Below, piece after piece: positions 54,246 to 64,000 of a stretch of 64,000 bases of DNA. The DNA comes from Diphasiastrum complanatum (Eukaryota > Streptophyta > Lycopodiopsida > Lycopodiales > Lycopodiaceae), in contig CM055101.1 in assembly GCA_029204225.1 (NCBI GenBank), positions 5,025,246 through 5,089,245 on the forward strand, given 5' to 3'. The notes below the pieces were generated by a model. That model was not told the DNA's origin and ran no database searches. It saw only the letters and a list, made by a program, of their open reading frames with translations. A program made the translations under genes and the position numbers. How positions within the stretch are numbered: the stretch's first letter is position 1; the number at the start of each line of letters is the position of its first letter.

Positions 54246-54790
54246 TCGCGAGCTTCTACTTCCTCTTTGACTCCATCTATCGCCTTTTGAAGTGTATGAT
54301 AGACAAATCTTTCACCAGTAAAATTTGAGTTGTGTGGAATGGCCTGGGTAGGGCTCGAAGAAAATAGCTAAGCTATTTTTCCTTTGAGATTGCATTTTCA
54401 GTGCCTCTTTCGTACGAAAGTGGTCAGATCTTTGTCGTCCCATTGTAGGTAAGTCAATTGGTCTTCCAAGAACATGATTTGATTACGAGATTGAGTCTCA
54501 TTCTTGGTTTGCAATTCTTCCCACAATTCTTTCACATTCGAAGTTCATGAAAGATCTAGCATTATGTTGTCATCCACTGAAGACGCAATAATTGCTATAG
54601 CTTTGTCAGTTTTCTCCCTCCATTCACGAAGTTCTTTGCCAGGAGTAATTGGCTTCTCTTCTGTTGGTTCTACCCATTGCCAAAGACCTTCGCCCTTCAG
54701 CATGAGTGCAGTCTTTAACTTCTAGATTAAATAATTCGAACTTTCTGTATCCAAGATCGTACTGATCTTAGACTGAATGCTGCTGATTGA
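54246..54790 (-). pseudogene. Copia gag N-terminal part (family D)
   Basis: Minus frame near 54786: SISSIQSKISTILDTESSNY, LKTALMLKGEGLWQWVEP, KELREWREKTDKAIAIIASS, LWEELQTKNETQSRNQIMFL and EDQLTYLQWDDKDLTTFVRK, ending KAIDGVKEEVEARD. Stops after NYLI, DLS and KRH. It is related to the gag at 1520-2059 (EDQFIYLLWDG, FEKAIIDIKEEVEVQD). Cut by the LTR at 53875-54245. Confidence 0.8.
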
Positions 54791-54847
54791 AGACATCTTC
54801 TAGTCTTCCGAATAAGCTCCAGATATGACTGTTGATAGATGTGAGGT

Positions 54848-54859
54848 GTTCTGATACCA
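54848..54859 (-). promoter_or_regulatory. Primer binding site, minus strand
   Basis: Minus-strand TGGTATCAGAAC, one base from the standard iMet site, between gag D and its LTR. Confidence 0.8.
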
Positions 54860-54860
54860 C

Positions 54861-55480
54861 TGTAGGAAAAATACTAGGAATTCTCCTTCAAAGAACACGA
54901 AAGTTTGAATAAATCAAACTAATATCAGTGTCTTCAATCGTATCTGATTATGGTCTATGTACTAATAGAGCAGTTTCTACTTTGATTGAATAAAGCATGC
55001 AGATATAGGAGATATATGCGTGAGTGTGATAGACAATTTTAGATAATCAGAAACAACTGATAAAATCATTTGTTGAGAATAATTATTATAATTCTAATTC
55101 TGATTCTTCTGTATACATCTCTTGCTACCTTGTTGGTCTTTAATGAGTAAGTGTACATGTATCTATATTGTCACAGGATAGGTCTTTTGGCCTTCTTCCT
55201 TCTGTAACAGTCGATCTAACCATTAAGAAGGTTGATATTCAACAACGTTCTCTTTCCAGACTCGAAAGGTTTTTGTTCGCGACAATTTATTGTTCGCGAC
55301 AGTTTCGAGTTTCGAGTTTTGCGACAATTTCGAGTTTCGCGATAAATTCGAGTTTGAAAAAGAATAAAAAATGTTTCGAGTTCGAGTTTCTCAGCCTTTG
55401 TCAATTAGACTGTGCACTTTGTTGGTAGAACCGAGATTTGTCTATTGAGGTGTTCTACATAATATGCATGATTTCCTACG
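54861..55480 (-). mobile_element. 5' LTR of copia family D, minus strand
   Basis: It begins TGTAGGAAAAATACTAGG beside the PBS; the far end is probably TTTCCTACG near 55479 (expected CCTACA). It holds repeated TTCGCGACA / TTCGAGTTT motifs at 55270-55400, similar in style to those in the family C LTR. Confidence 0.6.
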
Positions 55481-55559
55481 GCAAAACTTCTAGTAAATTG
55501 ATCTACTCCATAGTGATATTCACCTAATTTGTCAATCGACTAATTGCTCCTAAAACATT

Positions 55560-55700
55560 TCTCGAAAGCTACATGTTTGATAGATCCAGCGCTATTACAT
55601 TGTCAAAATCTTCGCATCTGATGCTTGTCCACAAACATGGACTATTGTCCCCTCCCTGCCGCTCTTTTGCAAACATAAAAGCAAAGCTGCAAAACATTTC
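55560..55700 (-). pseudogene. LRR receptor-like protein N-terminal scrap
   Basis: The minus frame ends GDNSPCLWTSIRCEDFDNVI, ALDLSNM. This fits the LRRNT_2 cap of plant LRR receptor kinases (SPCxWxxIxC...VxxLDLSN). A stop follows. The next bases read SRNVLGAISRLTN-like, compatible with the first LRR. No kinase part is present. It is the only host-gene relic in this stretch. Confidence 0.55.
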
Positions 55701-56120
55701 TGCGATGTTCGATCCACACTGGTTGTGAGGGACAAAGGTGACTTCGTTGGTGGTTTTGTTGCGATGATTGCCATTGCTGTTGGACTCATACTCCAAAGAG
55801 GCCAACCTATCAGAGTCTAGATTGGTGTACGCTCCACACCACACCACCTTCCTCTCTTTTGTTTGTGTATGCCTCGACGTCGACACTTTTTACACATGCA
55901 CTCCATTTCAACCCTCCACCATGCATGCATGTTATTTTATCCCTCCACCAAGGTACATACTTTAAGTGATAGGAACACACACAATTTAGCCTTTAAGGTT
56001 AACTTTATCTCAAACTTTATCCCGAATTCCATTGAAATACATTAACACATAAAAACATTAACACATACTATTGCCTTTGCAAAATGGGCAAAAATGGGTG
56101 ACACTGGTTAATTCGTAGTA

Positions 56121-56255
56121 TGGAAGGAGCCGGGCAGAAGCCATTTTGCCCGGTAAGTATTTCCAAAAAAATTTGGGCGAGGCCCGGAGGGGTCGAGCGT
56201 AATTTTTTTTTGAAAAGCTGAACCGGGCAAAATAGCCTTTGCCCGGCTCCTTCCA
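56121..56255. mobile_element. Small inverted-repeat element (135 bp, MITE-like)
   Basis: 33-bp terminal arms, 56121-56153 and 56223-56255, match as inverted repeats with four mismatches. They begin TGGAAGGAGCCGGGCA. The arms are GC-rich (GCCCGG) in AT-rich surroundings. No clear target duplication. It lies about 480 bp upstream of PPR gene 2 and is absent from the same place at gene 1. Confidence 0.65.
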
Positions 56256-56734
56256 TTGCATATTGAATACCTAAAATTTTTTCAGAAGCACATTACGAAG
56301 CATAATAAGCAGGTTTGACTTTGACCGACCAACACAAATGTGCCACATGGCAGTTGTACGAAATCCGTACGGACGGGCATAGACAGGCAAAAAGAAAAAA
56401 AGCAAAATCTGCCTTTAAAAAAAATGCATGCATTTTTTGCTTTTTAATTTATTTGAAAATGGGCATAATATGCGAGAGTATGGGTTACTTGGTGTGAGAG
56501 TATGGATTACGTGGTGTGAAAGTATTAATGATATGAGACACGCACAGGGAGGGAGGATACGATGAAAAGGATTAATGGGATGGGATGCGATGGGATGAGA
56601 TGATGTGAAAAGGATTCATGGGATAGGAGATCGTTGATGGAACGGAGGGAGGAAGGAGAGCTCGGACTCGGAGCAGCACTGCATTTGATGTGCGAGCTTA
56701 AGGAGAGGAGCAGCAGCACGCACACACGCCAGCC

Positions 56735-59700
56735 ATGGCAATGACAGCAACAACGTTCAAAGGACGAGGAGGAGGAGTAGAACTAGGCCTTTGTTTCAAC
56801 CCCAACGATGATCGTCATCATGGCAGTCTCTTCTTCTTGTTCCTCTCTGGTGATCGTTCTTCTCTCCCTCCTCCTCCTTATCGATCTCTACTCCTCTTGT
56901 GCCCCCCTCGCCTCATCATCATCAGACCCACAAATGAATACGCCCTCGCCTCATCATCATCTTCTTCTGCTTCGCTCACTTGTACTACTGCTCTTATTCC
57001 TCCTTCTAGAGGTTGTCCTCGGATGGACGTCACCAGAAAGGAGGCACTGTGGATCAATAATCGGTTCAATCCTCATTGTGTTCGTGCCAGGCTACCTGTC
57101 ATGCTACAATTTCAACAACAGAAGCCATCCGCTTCTTCAACACCTCGGGGCTCGGGTACGCTTATTGTTTCAGTCATACTTTAACTCGCCAGCACTCCGT
57201 CGTTGAGGTGGGGGATGAATTTGCAGAGATGCTTAAAGCCACATCGACAATCCTTAATCATGTTTCTGATGCATTCTGGTTCACCCTTAGGGCATGCAGG
57301 CAGACTAGTTAGAATGGAGCAGCTCTGGCAGGAGTTTTTCTCAGATCCATCGCAGTGGTGGGACAATAGATTGACTAAGGTGCGCCTCATTTCAAGCTGC
57401 ACTTGCTTTTGGCTAATCACCTCTCGCTTGAATTTTATTGTTGCTATGATATTATGGGTCTGATTGGTTAGTGTACTCGTTTTCCTTAAGTTGAGGCTTT
57501 GACTGTGATCTGTATAATGTTATGCAGAAAAGTCCAAAGTACCCGGACTTTAAACATAAGAGGACGCTTGAGGGCCTATGGGTTGATGGTTGGCTGAATC
57601 CCTCCTGGGTAAAAGAAAAGATGGCTTCTATGACATTGGGTCATATACAATCTGGTGATGGATTGAGATCACGGTACGGTTTTAATCTCGGTGTGGTATG
57701 TGCAGCTCTAGGTCCGGGTGTGACACTACCACATGTCCTCCTTTCTCTTGATCTTTCAAAATTGACACTTTAAAAAGAGTTTTTTATATTTCATATTTTT
57801 TTCAGCTGTTCTAATTTCTTTATCATCATTATATGAATCATGCAGGGTGCCCTACTCCTTTTGCAATGGTGATAAGCTGAGCAGACTCTGTGAGGAGGGA
57901 CGCTTGAAAGAGGCCCTACATATATTGGAGCTTATCGTCCAGCAAACTACTAAACCTCCAATTCACGCCTATGTTTGCCTTTTGAAGGGGTGTTCCAGAA
58001 GGAAGGCCCTGGAGGAGGGCAAGAAAGTGCATGCCCTTATAGTCCAAAGTGTACTTGATTCAAATATTTTCTTAGCAAACACCCTCGTTCACATGTACTC
58101 CAAGTGCGGTAGTGTGCTACAGGCACACAAAGTATTCAGCAACATGCCTCAACACAATGTGTATTCGTGGACTGCTATCATCTCAGCATATGCTGATAGC
58201 GGAGAAGTTGAGGAGGCTATTAATTTATTTCAGCAAATGCAAGAGACAGGCTTAGCACCAGACAAGGTTCTGTTCGTTCTCCTCCTTAAAGCATGTGCCA
58301 GGCTAGCAGCTCTGGAACAGGGCAGAGAGCTCCACTCCGACATCATAAAAAGAGGCTTTCAGTCGGATGTGATTGTAGGAAGCACCCTTGTTAACATGTA
58401 TGCAAAATGCGGGTGCACAGAGGACGCCCGTGAACTGTTCGACAACATGAGTGAACGAGATGTGGTTTCATGGACTGCGATGATTGCGGGATATGCACAG
58501 AATGGGCTTGGTAAGGAGGCCCTTGCTCTGTATGAGCAAATGAAACAGGAAGGCATGCAGCCAAACAATGTCACGTTCGTTCTTCTCTTAAAAGCATGTG
58601 CCAGCCTAGCAGCCCTGGAACAGGGCAAAATGCTCCACTCCGAGATCATAAAAAGAGGCTTTCAGTCGGATGTGGTTGTAGGCAGCACCCTTGTTGACAT
58701 GTATGCAAAATGTGGCTGCACAGGAGACGCCCGCGAGCTGTTCAACAACATGAGTGAACGAAATGTGGTTTCATGGAATGTGATGATGGCGGGATATGCA
58801 CAGAATGGGCTTGGCAAGGAGGCCCTTGCTCTGTTTGAGCAAATGAAACAGGAAGGCGTGCAGCCAGACCATGTCACGTTCGTTCTTCTCCTAAAAGCAT
58901 GTGCCAGCCTAGCAGCCCTGGAACAAGGCAAACAGCTGCACTCCGAAATCATAAAAAGAGACTTTCAGTCGGATGTGGTTGTAGGCAGCACCCTTGTTGA
59001 CATGTATGCAAAATGCGGCTGCACGGAGGACGCCCGTGAGCTGTTCGACAACATGAGTGAACGAAATGTGGTTTCATGGAATGCGATGATTGCGGGATAT
59101 GCACAGAATGGGCTTGGCAAGGATGCCCTTGCTCTGTATGAGCAAATGAAACAGGAAGGTGTGCAGCCAGACATTGTCACCTTCGTTCTTCTCCTAAAAG
59201 CATGTGCCAGCCTAGCAGCCCTGGAACAGGGCAAACAGCTCCACTCGGAGATCATAAAAAGAGGCTTTCAGTCAGATGTGGTTGTAGGCAGAACCCTTGT
59301 TGACATGTATGGAAAATGCGGGTGCACAGAAGACGCCCGCGAGCTGTTTGACAGCATGAGTGAACGAGATGTGGTTTCATGGACTGCGATGATTGCAGGA
59401 TATGCACAAAATGGGCTTGGCAAGGATGCCCTTGCTCTGTATGAGCAAATGAAACAGGAAGGCGTGCAGCCAGACAATGTCACGTTTGTTCTTCTCCTAA
59501 AAGCATGTGCCAGCCTAGCAGCCCTGGAACAGGGCAAACAGCTCCACTCCGAGATCTTAAAAAGAGGCTTTCAGTCGGATGTGGTTGTAGGCAGCACCCT
59601 TGTTGACATGTATGCAAAATGCGGTTGCACAGAGGACGCCCGGGAGCTGTTCAACAACATGAGTGAGCGACATGTGGTTTCATGGAATGCGATGATTGCG

Positions 59701-60676
59701 GGATATGCACAGAATGACCTTGGCAAGGAGGCACTTGCTTTGTTTGAGCAAATGAAACAGGAAGGCGTGCAGCCAGATAATGTCACGTTCGTTCTTCTCC
59801 TAAAAGCATGTGCCAGCCTAGCAGCCCTGAAACAGGGCAAACAGCTCCACTCCGAGATCATAAAAAGAGGCTTTCAGTCGGATGTGACTGTAGGCAACAC
59901 CCTTGTTGACATGTATGCAAAATGCGGGTGCACAGAGGATGCCCGTGCACTGTTAGACAACATGAGTGAACGAGATGTGGTTTCATGGACTGCGATGATT
60001 GCGGGATATGCACAGAATGGGCTTGCCCAGGAAGCCCTCGCTCTGTTTGAGCAAATGCAGAGGGAAGGCACAAAACCTGACGAGGTCACATATATTAGTG
60101 TTCTCTCTGCATGTGTCCATTCTGGCCTTGTAGATCAAGGTCGTTATGTCTTTGATTCCATGTGTAAAAATGGTGTTACACCAACCGGGGAACACTATGC
60201 ATGTATGGTTGATCTTCTAGGGCGTGCAGGGTGCTTGGCCGATGCTGAGCTTTTTATCAACAAAATGCCAATTCAGCCTGATAGTGTGGTTTGGATGACT
60301 TTGCTTGGTGCAGCTAGAACCCATGCCCATGTGGAGATAGGAAGACGTGCCTTTGAACGTGTCGTGAAGTTGGAACCAAAAAATGCTGCACCTTATTTGC
60401 TGCTATCAAACATCTATGCAGCTGCTGGTAGGAAGGATGAATTAGCAAAGATCAGAGATCAAATGAAGGAGGCAGGTGTGAAAAAAATGCCTGGGTGCAG
60501 CTGGATCGATGTTGATAACCATCTGTCTGCCTTTGTTGTAGGTGATGCAACTCATCCACAAAGCAAGGAGATTCAGGCTGAACTGGATAGATTGATGGGG
60601 TTGATGAAGAAGGCAGGGTATAAACCTAATTTAAGCTTTGTGCTGGATGATGTGGAGGACAAGGAGAATGACATCT

Positions 60677-60678
<2 letters not shown>
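56735..60678 (+). CDS. PPR protein with N-terminal OSB-like PDF motif, DYW lost, gene 2
   Basis: Proposed exons: 56735-57155, 57300-57379, 57528-57673 and 57846-60678, with the same phases as gene 1. Exon 1 is the S/T/R-rich leader (MAMTATTFKGRGGG). Exons 2-3 encode LWQEFFSDPSQWWDNRLTK then KSPKYPDFKHKRTLEGLW. Intron 3 contains an in-frame TAA (57771), so it must be spliced if the model is right. Exon 4 has the same PPR layout with six nearly identical L-S-P triplets (58264-60081), L2-S2, E and E+ (PGCSWIDVDN, HPQSKEI). After DVEDKENDI a TAA at 60676 ends it, 6 bases before a CT/CA microsatellite. The HSE...CxxC deaminase region of gene 1 is absent. It may still bind RNA and recruit a deaminase in trans, or be decaying; no internal stops were seen in exon 4. 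Confidence 0.75.
58264..60081 (+). repeat. Six 303-bp P-L-S triplet modules in PPR gene 2
   Basis: Units start at 58264, 58567, 58870, 59173, 59476 and 59779. Base-specifying residues (5th, last), P motifs: TN, ND, ND, TD, ND, TD; S motifs: SD, SN, SN, RD, SH, ND. The series differs from gene 1 although the framework is nearly the same. Confidence 0.95.
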
Positions 60679-60681
<3 letters not shown>

Positions 60682-60770
<89 letters not shown>

Positions 60771-60795
60771 GCACGCGCGCGCGCGCACACACAAT
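60682..60795. repeat. Compound (CT)n(CA)n(GC)n microsatellite
   Basis: CT units to about 60718, CA to 60769, then a GC-alternating stretch and CA again. It lies at the break where the DYW-coding end of gene 2 is missing. Confidence 0.97.
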
Positions 60796-61115
60796 GATAT
60801 TTTCTATTGATGGACTAAGTACGGTTTTTAACACGTTGCAATTTTTATTCCTAAAACATGGATTAATGATGTTACGCGTTTCACGTAAATGCTAGATAGA
60901 TACTGTTTGTTTGTACTTAACATAGTATGCAATTTGTCATGCACTTCGTGGTATATTTACATTACTATCTTGGACTGCTTCCCTAGACTTGAGACTTGAC
61001 GTTATATAAGATTGTTTTTGCTTGGTATATTAGCAATAGTGAAATTTGAATTATTTTGCACTGTTTGCTTTTTGTTGGTAAAATTTTCCTGAAACAAATA
61101 CAAGCACTTACTCGT
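60796..61115. other. Duplicated 3' flank of PPR genes
   Basis: Homologous to 24964-25285; no gene. Marks the right edge of the segmental duplication. Confidence 0.75.
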
Positions 61116-63790
61116 TTGTTGGCTCTGCCGTAGGCAGGGGCTTATTTTTCAGGATTGCTTTTCACCTGCTTGCGATCTTCTTTATTTATTTATTTTTTTT
61201 AAATATTCGTATATATTTTTTTGGTCTCCATAATTTGTGTGAGATTGACAGGTGGTAATGTTTTGAGTTTTTAAAAACCTTTTTGGTTTTCAGCTTTTCA
61301 CGTCTTTGGGTTTGTCGTAGATTCTCTTTGCAGAGTAACGATTGAAGTATGTCACGTTTGTTGGTTCTTTGGAGCTCCTCGCTGCCCCTTTGCATGCAAT
61401 GTGTGTAGGTGCCACCGACTTGATCAGCTGAAGCATACCTGTGATTTATAAAAAGACAGTTTTCATGTTATCAGATGCAACATACCTGTGATTTATGTAT
61501 GCAAGACAGTTTTGAAAAATATTGCGAACCTGCGATTCAGGAGAAACAGAAAGCATACATGTGATTTACGCAAAGGGAGATTTGAAAGAAAAGAAGAGAA
61601 CCTGCGGTTTAGGAGAAACAGAAAGCTGCATAGTACATGGTTCGAAACTCTACCACGTTCCAATTTTTGGGTGAAATTCCTACCGCCATGCTCCAAAATC
61701 AAATTTCAGCCAACCTTGCTGATCTTTTCTGTATTCACGGCTGCTAGGAACTTGTTCACAAATAAGTTAATCAATTGTTCTGACATATGCTCTTAGAAAG
61801 GTAATGTTTGCTGTAGCTCTTTGATGTTCAGTGTCTGTTCAGACAAATAGATTAGGAAATGCCTGTCACTCTGTTAATCTGACAACAATTCCCATAACAT
61901 AGAAAAAGTAACAGATTGTGAAAATACGGGTAGTGATTGCATGCTCATCAATATCAGCAAGATGAGGGGAAATCTGAAGTTCCCAGTCGGGAGCTCATAT
62001 TCACAATCCGCTCACCAGTTCTGATGAGAGGAAGAAGTTCTTTGTCACGTTTTTGACAGCATACTGGTTTGTGTGGATCACATCTCTCGGTCCTTGTTTC
62101 TTGTCAATATAATCATGTGAATGGATCCCATGACTAGCGTTATTGATGTATACGAAAACCGTAAAGTAGTTAGATTCATTAATTAGGTACAGGTTCACAA
62201 TCACACGCATCATGCATGTGAATGAACGATGTGCTTAAAAACTTATACGCCTTGAAGGAAGTTCTGGTAGGATTAGCGCTTACCATCGCAGACGGAACTC
62301 AAATTTTCCTCATAATCTGCCACACCACTATATTTGCTGCTTTCATGGCAAGGGTCAGTGCCGCAGCCTACCCCAAAGAACGTACTCATAACCTCTGTGA
62401 CAAAAAACTACCAGGACTTAACAGATTTTTTGTGGTTCAGTCTTCTAGAACTGGATAAAGGTACTGATTTAAAGGGACACCAACCGCAGCTTGGACTCTG
62501 TACACAACCGACAATTGTTGATCAAAGTGCTAATCTGCCAGAGGCCTAGCCTCATTGTCTTAGAAGTTAGAACTGCAGTTTAGTGTTGGTATAGCTAAAC
62601 GGCTAACACAACATGAAAGATTTGCGCATGCTCATGGCCATAACCGTTTTATCTAACATGATAAAAACCAAAGAGTACTTTGATCTCACCATGAAATAAA
62701 TTTATTTTCTTAATCATATTGCAAAGCTGCTGAATGTAAAAAGTTGTTTTCGTCAGCATCACTCGCAAGTCTATTATAGTCAACGTTTTGAATTACAGGA
62801 TACACCATCTATCCGGTCAATATTGCTCTCACTTTTATACAACACTTGCGACCATGTATACCTTTGCATTCTAGAAAGTAGAACCAAAACTGCATATAGT
62901 AGTTCTACATCATTAGGATGCAGGAGTCTTTACAGCCCCGCCGAGCACTGTAGCTACAGATATAAGTACAGAATGGCTTTTTAGCTTTCTGAAAGTGGAC
63001 TTAGAAGATTGAAACGGAAATTCCTACACTTGTACAGTTCTACAGTAATATTAAAGCTTCATGCGCAAGTATGTATACACCAACCGCCTGTAATTTTTGT
63101 ACGTTTTCAAAAAATTTGTGAAAGAGCAAACATTCCCACTGCAGTTGGCATCTCGGGCCTTTAAAGGAAATCATGACAGCAGTAGGATAGAAAGTGAATA
63201 TACTCCCTTACATTTTCAGATGGGAGAATCTCATGCTCTCAGCTTACTCTGGAAAACACTATAAAAGGTCAGTACGAAATTGAAACATTGCAAATATGTC
63301 CGAATACTCAATAGCATGAGAATATTGTGGTAGGACAAAAGTTTGATATCTATCCTTAATTATACTAAAAAGTACTCACATGGATTAGTGAACATGCATA
63401 CGTACAAATCGCAAAAGAAACTTTGTTAAAATTGCGTTGTAAAACTTCTGTCGTTAGAGGCCAGCCATTAAGAAAAGCATCAGAACAATAAGGCTGTTTA
63501 GGCAAACGAAAAGGCTACACAAACAGGACATTTGCCTTTTTCTGTAGCTAGGCTTGATCGGATGGCATTGTCAGAAAAGAATCCTTAAAGAACCCATGAA
63601 GATTACCTTTGGACCTGAACAAGCCACTCGCCGAGATTAATGAGTGCGTGGTGCATTCTTGATCTTAACTCCTTGACGATAGGGATCCTTTTTCAGAAGA
63701 TTTGAGAACCAGAAGCGTTCTCTTATCGAGAGTAAACCATCTGCCATAGTGGCTAACAATTCGAATTGGAGCGATTTCCTCGATACTTTT
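61116..63790. other. Mostly unassigned intergenic DNA
   Basis: Frames at 62001-62213 (minus, MMRVIVNLYLINESNYFTVF) and 62222-62458 (plus, MNDVLKNLYALKEVLVGLAL) match no family I know and may be chance or exon scraps. No retroelement motif was found here, in contrast to the rest of the window. Confidence 0.4.
61527..61626. repeat. 72-bp period direct repeat, one and a half units
   Basis: AACCTGCGRTTYAGGAGAAACAGAAAGC occurs at 61527 and 61599. A related ATACCTGTGATTTA-type block recurs at about 61436, 61485 and 61556. Confidence 0.8.
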
Positions 63791-63841
63791 TCATCCTGAT
63801 TTTAGCTCATTGAGTAAGTTCTTCAACGTTGTCTTCAAAGC
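63791..63841 (-). CDS. Possible last coding exon of a minus-strand gene
   Basis: On the minus strand TATATGTGCAG (a good 3' splice site) precedes a 17-codon frame, ALKTTLKNLLNELKSG, that ends in TGA. The rest of the gene would lie outside the window. Support is only the splice site and the hydrophilic helix-like peptide. Confidence 0.25.
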   Translation of the reverse strand, partial: ALKTTLKNLLNELKSG

Positions 63842-64000
63842 CTGCACATATAACACAGGTTCTGAATCAGTGCATCTGCATTGTCTCGGAATCTGAATTC
63901 TGAATTGAATTCTGTAAGGGAACGTCTCGGAGTCCTAATACAAGAGAGACGAAGCAGGTCATTGTTTGTGAGCTAGGCATGTGCTTTAAAAACCTTCTAT

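Noticed and set aside
57847-57849. Start codon of PPR gene 2 at this GTG
   Set aside because: It lies one base inside a spliced exon in the equivalent place to gene 1, where the PDF exons join; a non-ATG start is unnecessary.
60631-60895. ORFs of Thr-His or Val-Cys and Arg-Glu repeats
   Set aside because: Translations of the CT/CA microsatellite.

Overview
The window looks like repeat-rich nuclear DNA of a land plant. The evidence is two intron-containing pentatricopeptide-repeat (PPR) genes, one with a DYW domain, and many nested, decayed Ty1/copia and Ty3 retrotransposons. Strongly PLS/DYW-rich, nearly self-identical PPR arrays and an R2-like non-LTR element suggest a fern or another seedless vascular plant. 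That placement is inference, because no marker gene fixes the species. I see no bacterial-type operon, CRISPR array, rRNA or tRNA.

Layout: 1-1470 is the end of a minus-strand copia element. 1520-5430 is a plus-strand copia relic whose reverse transcriptase is split by a solo LTR (3962-4829). 6130-14104 is a copia-like element, here called family A, with gag and protease but no recognisable integrase, RT or RNase H; its internal region is duplicated. 14105-16600 is unassigned. 16620-20040 is a decayed non-LTR element with an R2-type C-terminal nuclease region. 20626-24755 is PPR gene 1. 25951-29840 is a G-poor field of degenerate minisatellites split by a solo LTR of family C. 29928-30410 is a Ty3 gag scrap. 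30838-34262 is the best-preserved copia pol (minus). 35603-38475 is a shortened second family A insertion (minus) with an 88-bp-arm hairpin. 39128-39863 is an LTR plus primer binding site. 40347-43140 is Ty3 integrase followed by an extra RNase H, a polypurine tract and a probable LTR. 43699-45205 is Ty3 gag. 47128-52336 is a family A-like autonomous relic with a family C element nested in it. 53863-55480 holds two more nested copia 5' ends. 55560-55700 is an LRR-kinase scrap. 56735-60678 is PPR gene 2. 60796-64000 is mostly unassigned.

The two PPR genes belong to a segmental duplication (about 20500-25285 and 56570-61115). In both, splice phases join an N-terminal exon, two short exons encoding a motif I recognise as the OSB-type PDF motif (WQEFF...WWDNR...KYPDFKHK), and a long PPR exon. 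Each PPR exon carries six successive 303-bp P-L-S triplets that are nearly identical apart from a few positions, including the two residues that set RNA base preference. Gene 1 ends with a complete E/E+/DYW deaminase-like domain. Gene 2 stops just before DYW, at a CT/CA microsatellite.

The retroelement part is mostly dead. It still shows PBS, PPT, LTR termini and target-site duplications well enough to order several insertions, and it shows a non-autonomous copia family whose unknown 3' region recurs in two insertions. Boundaries of decayed elements are approximate unless LTR ends are stated.
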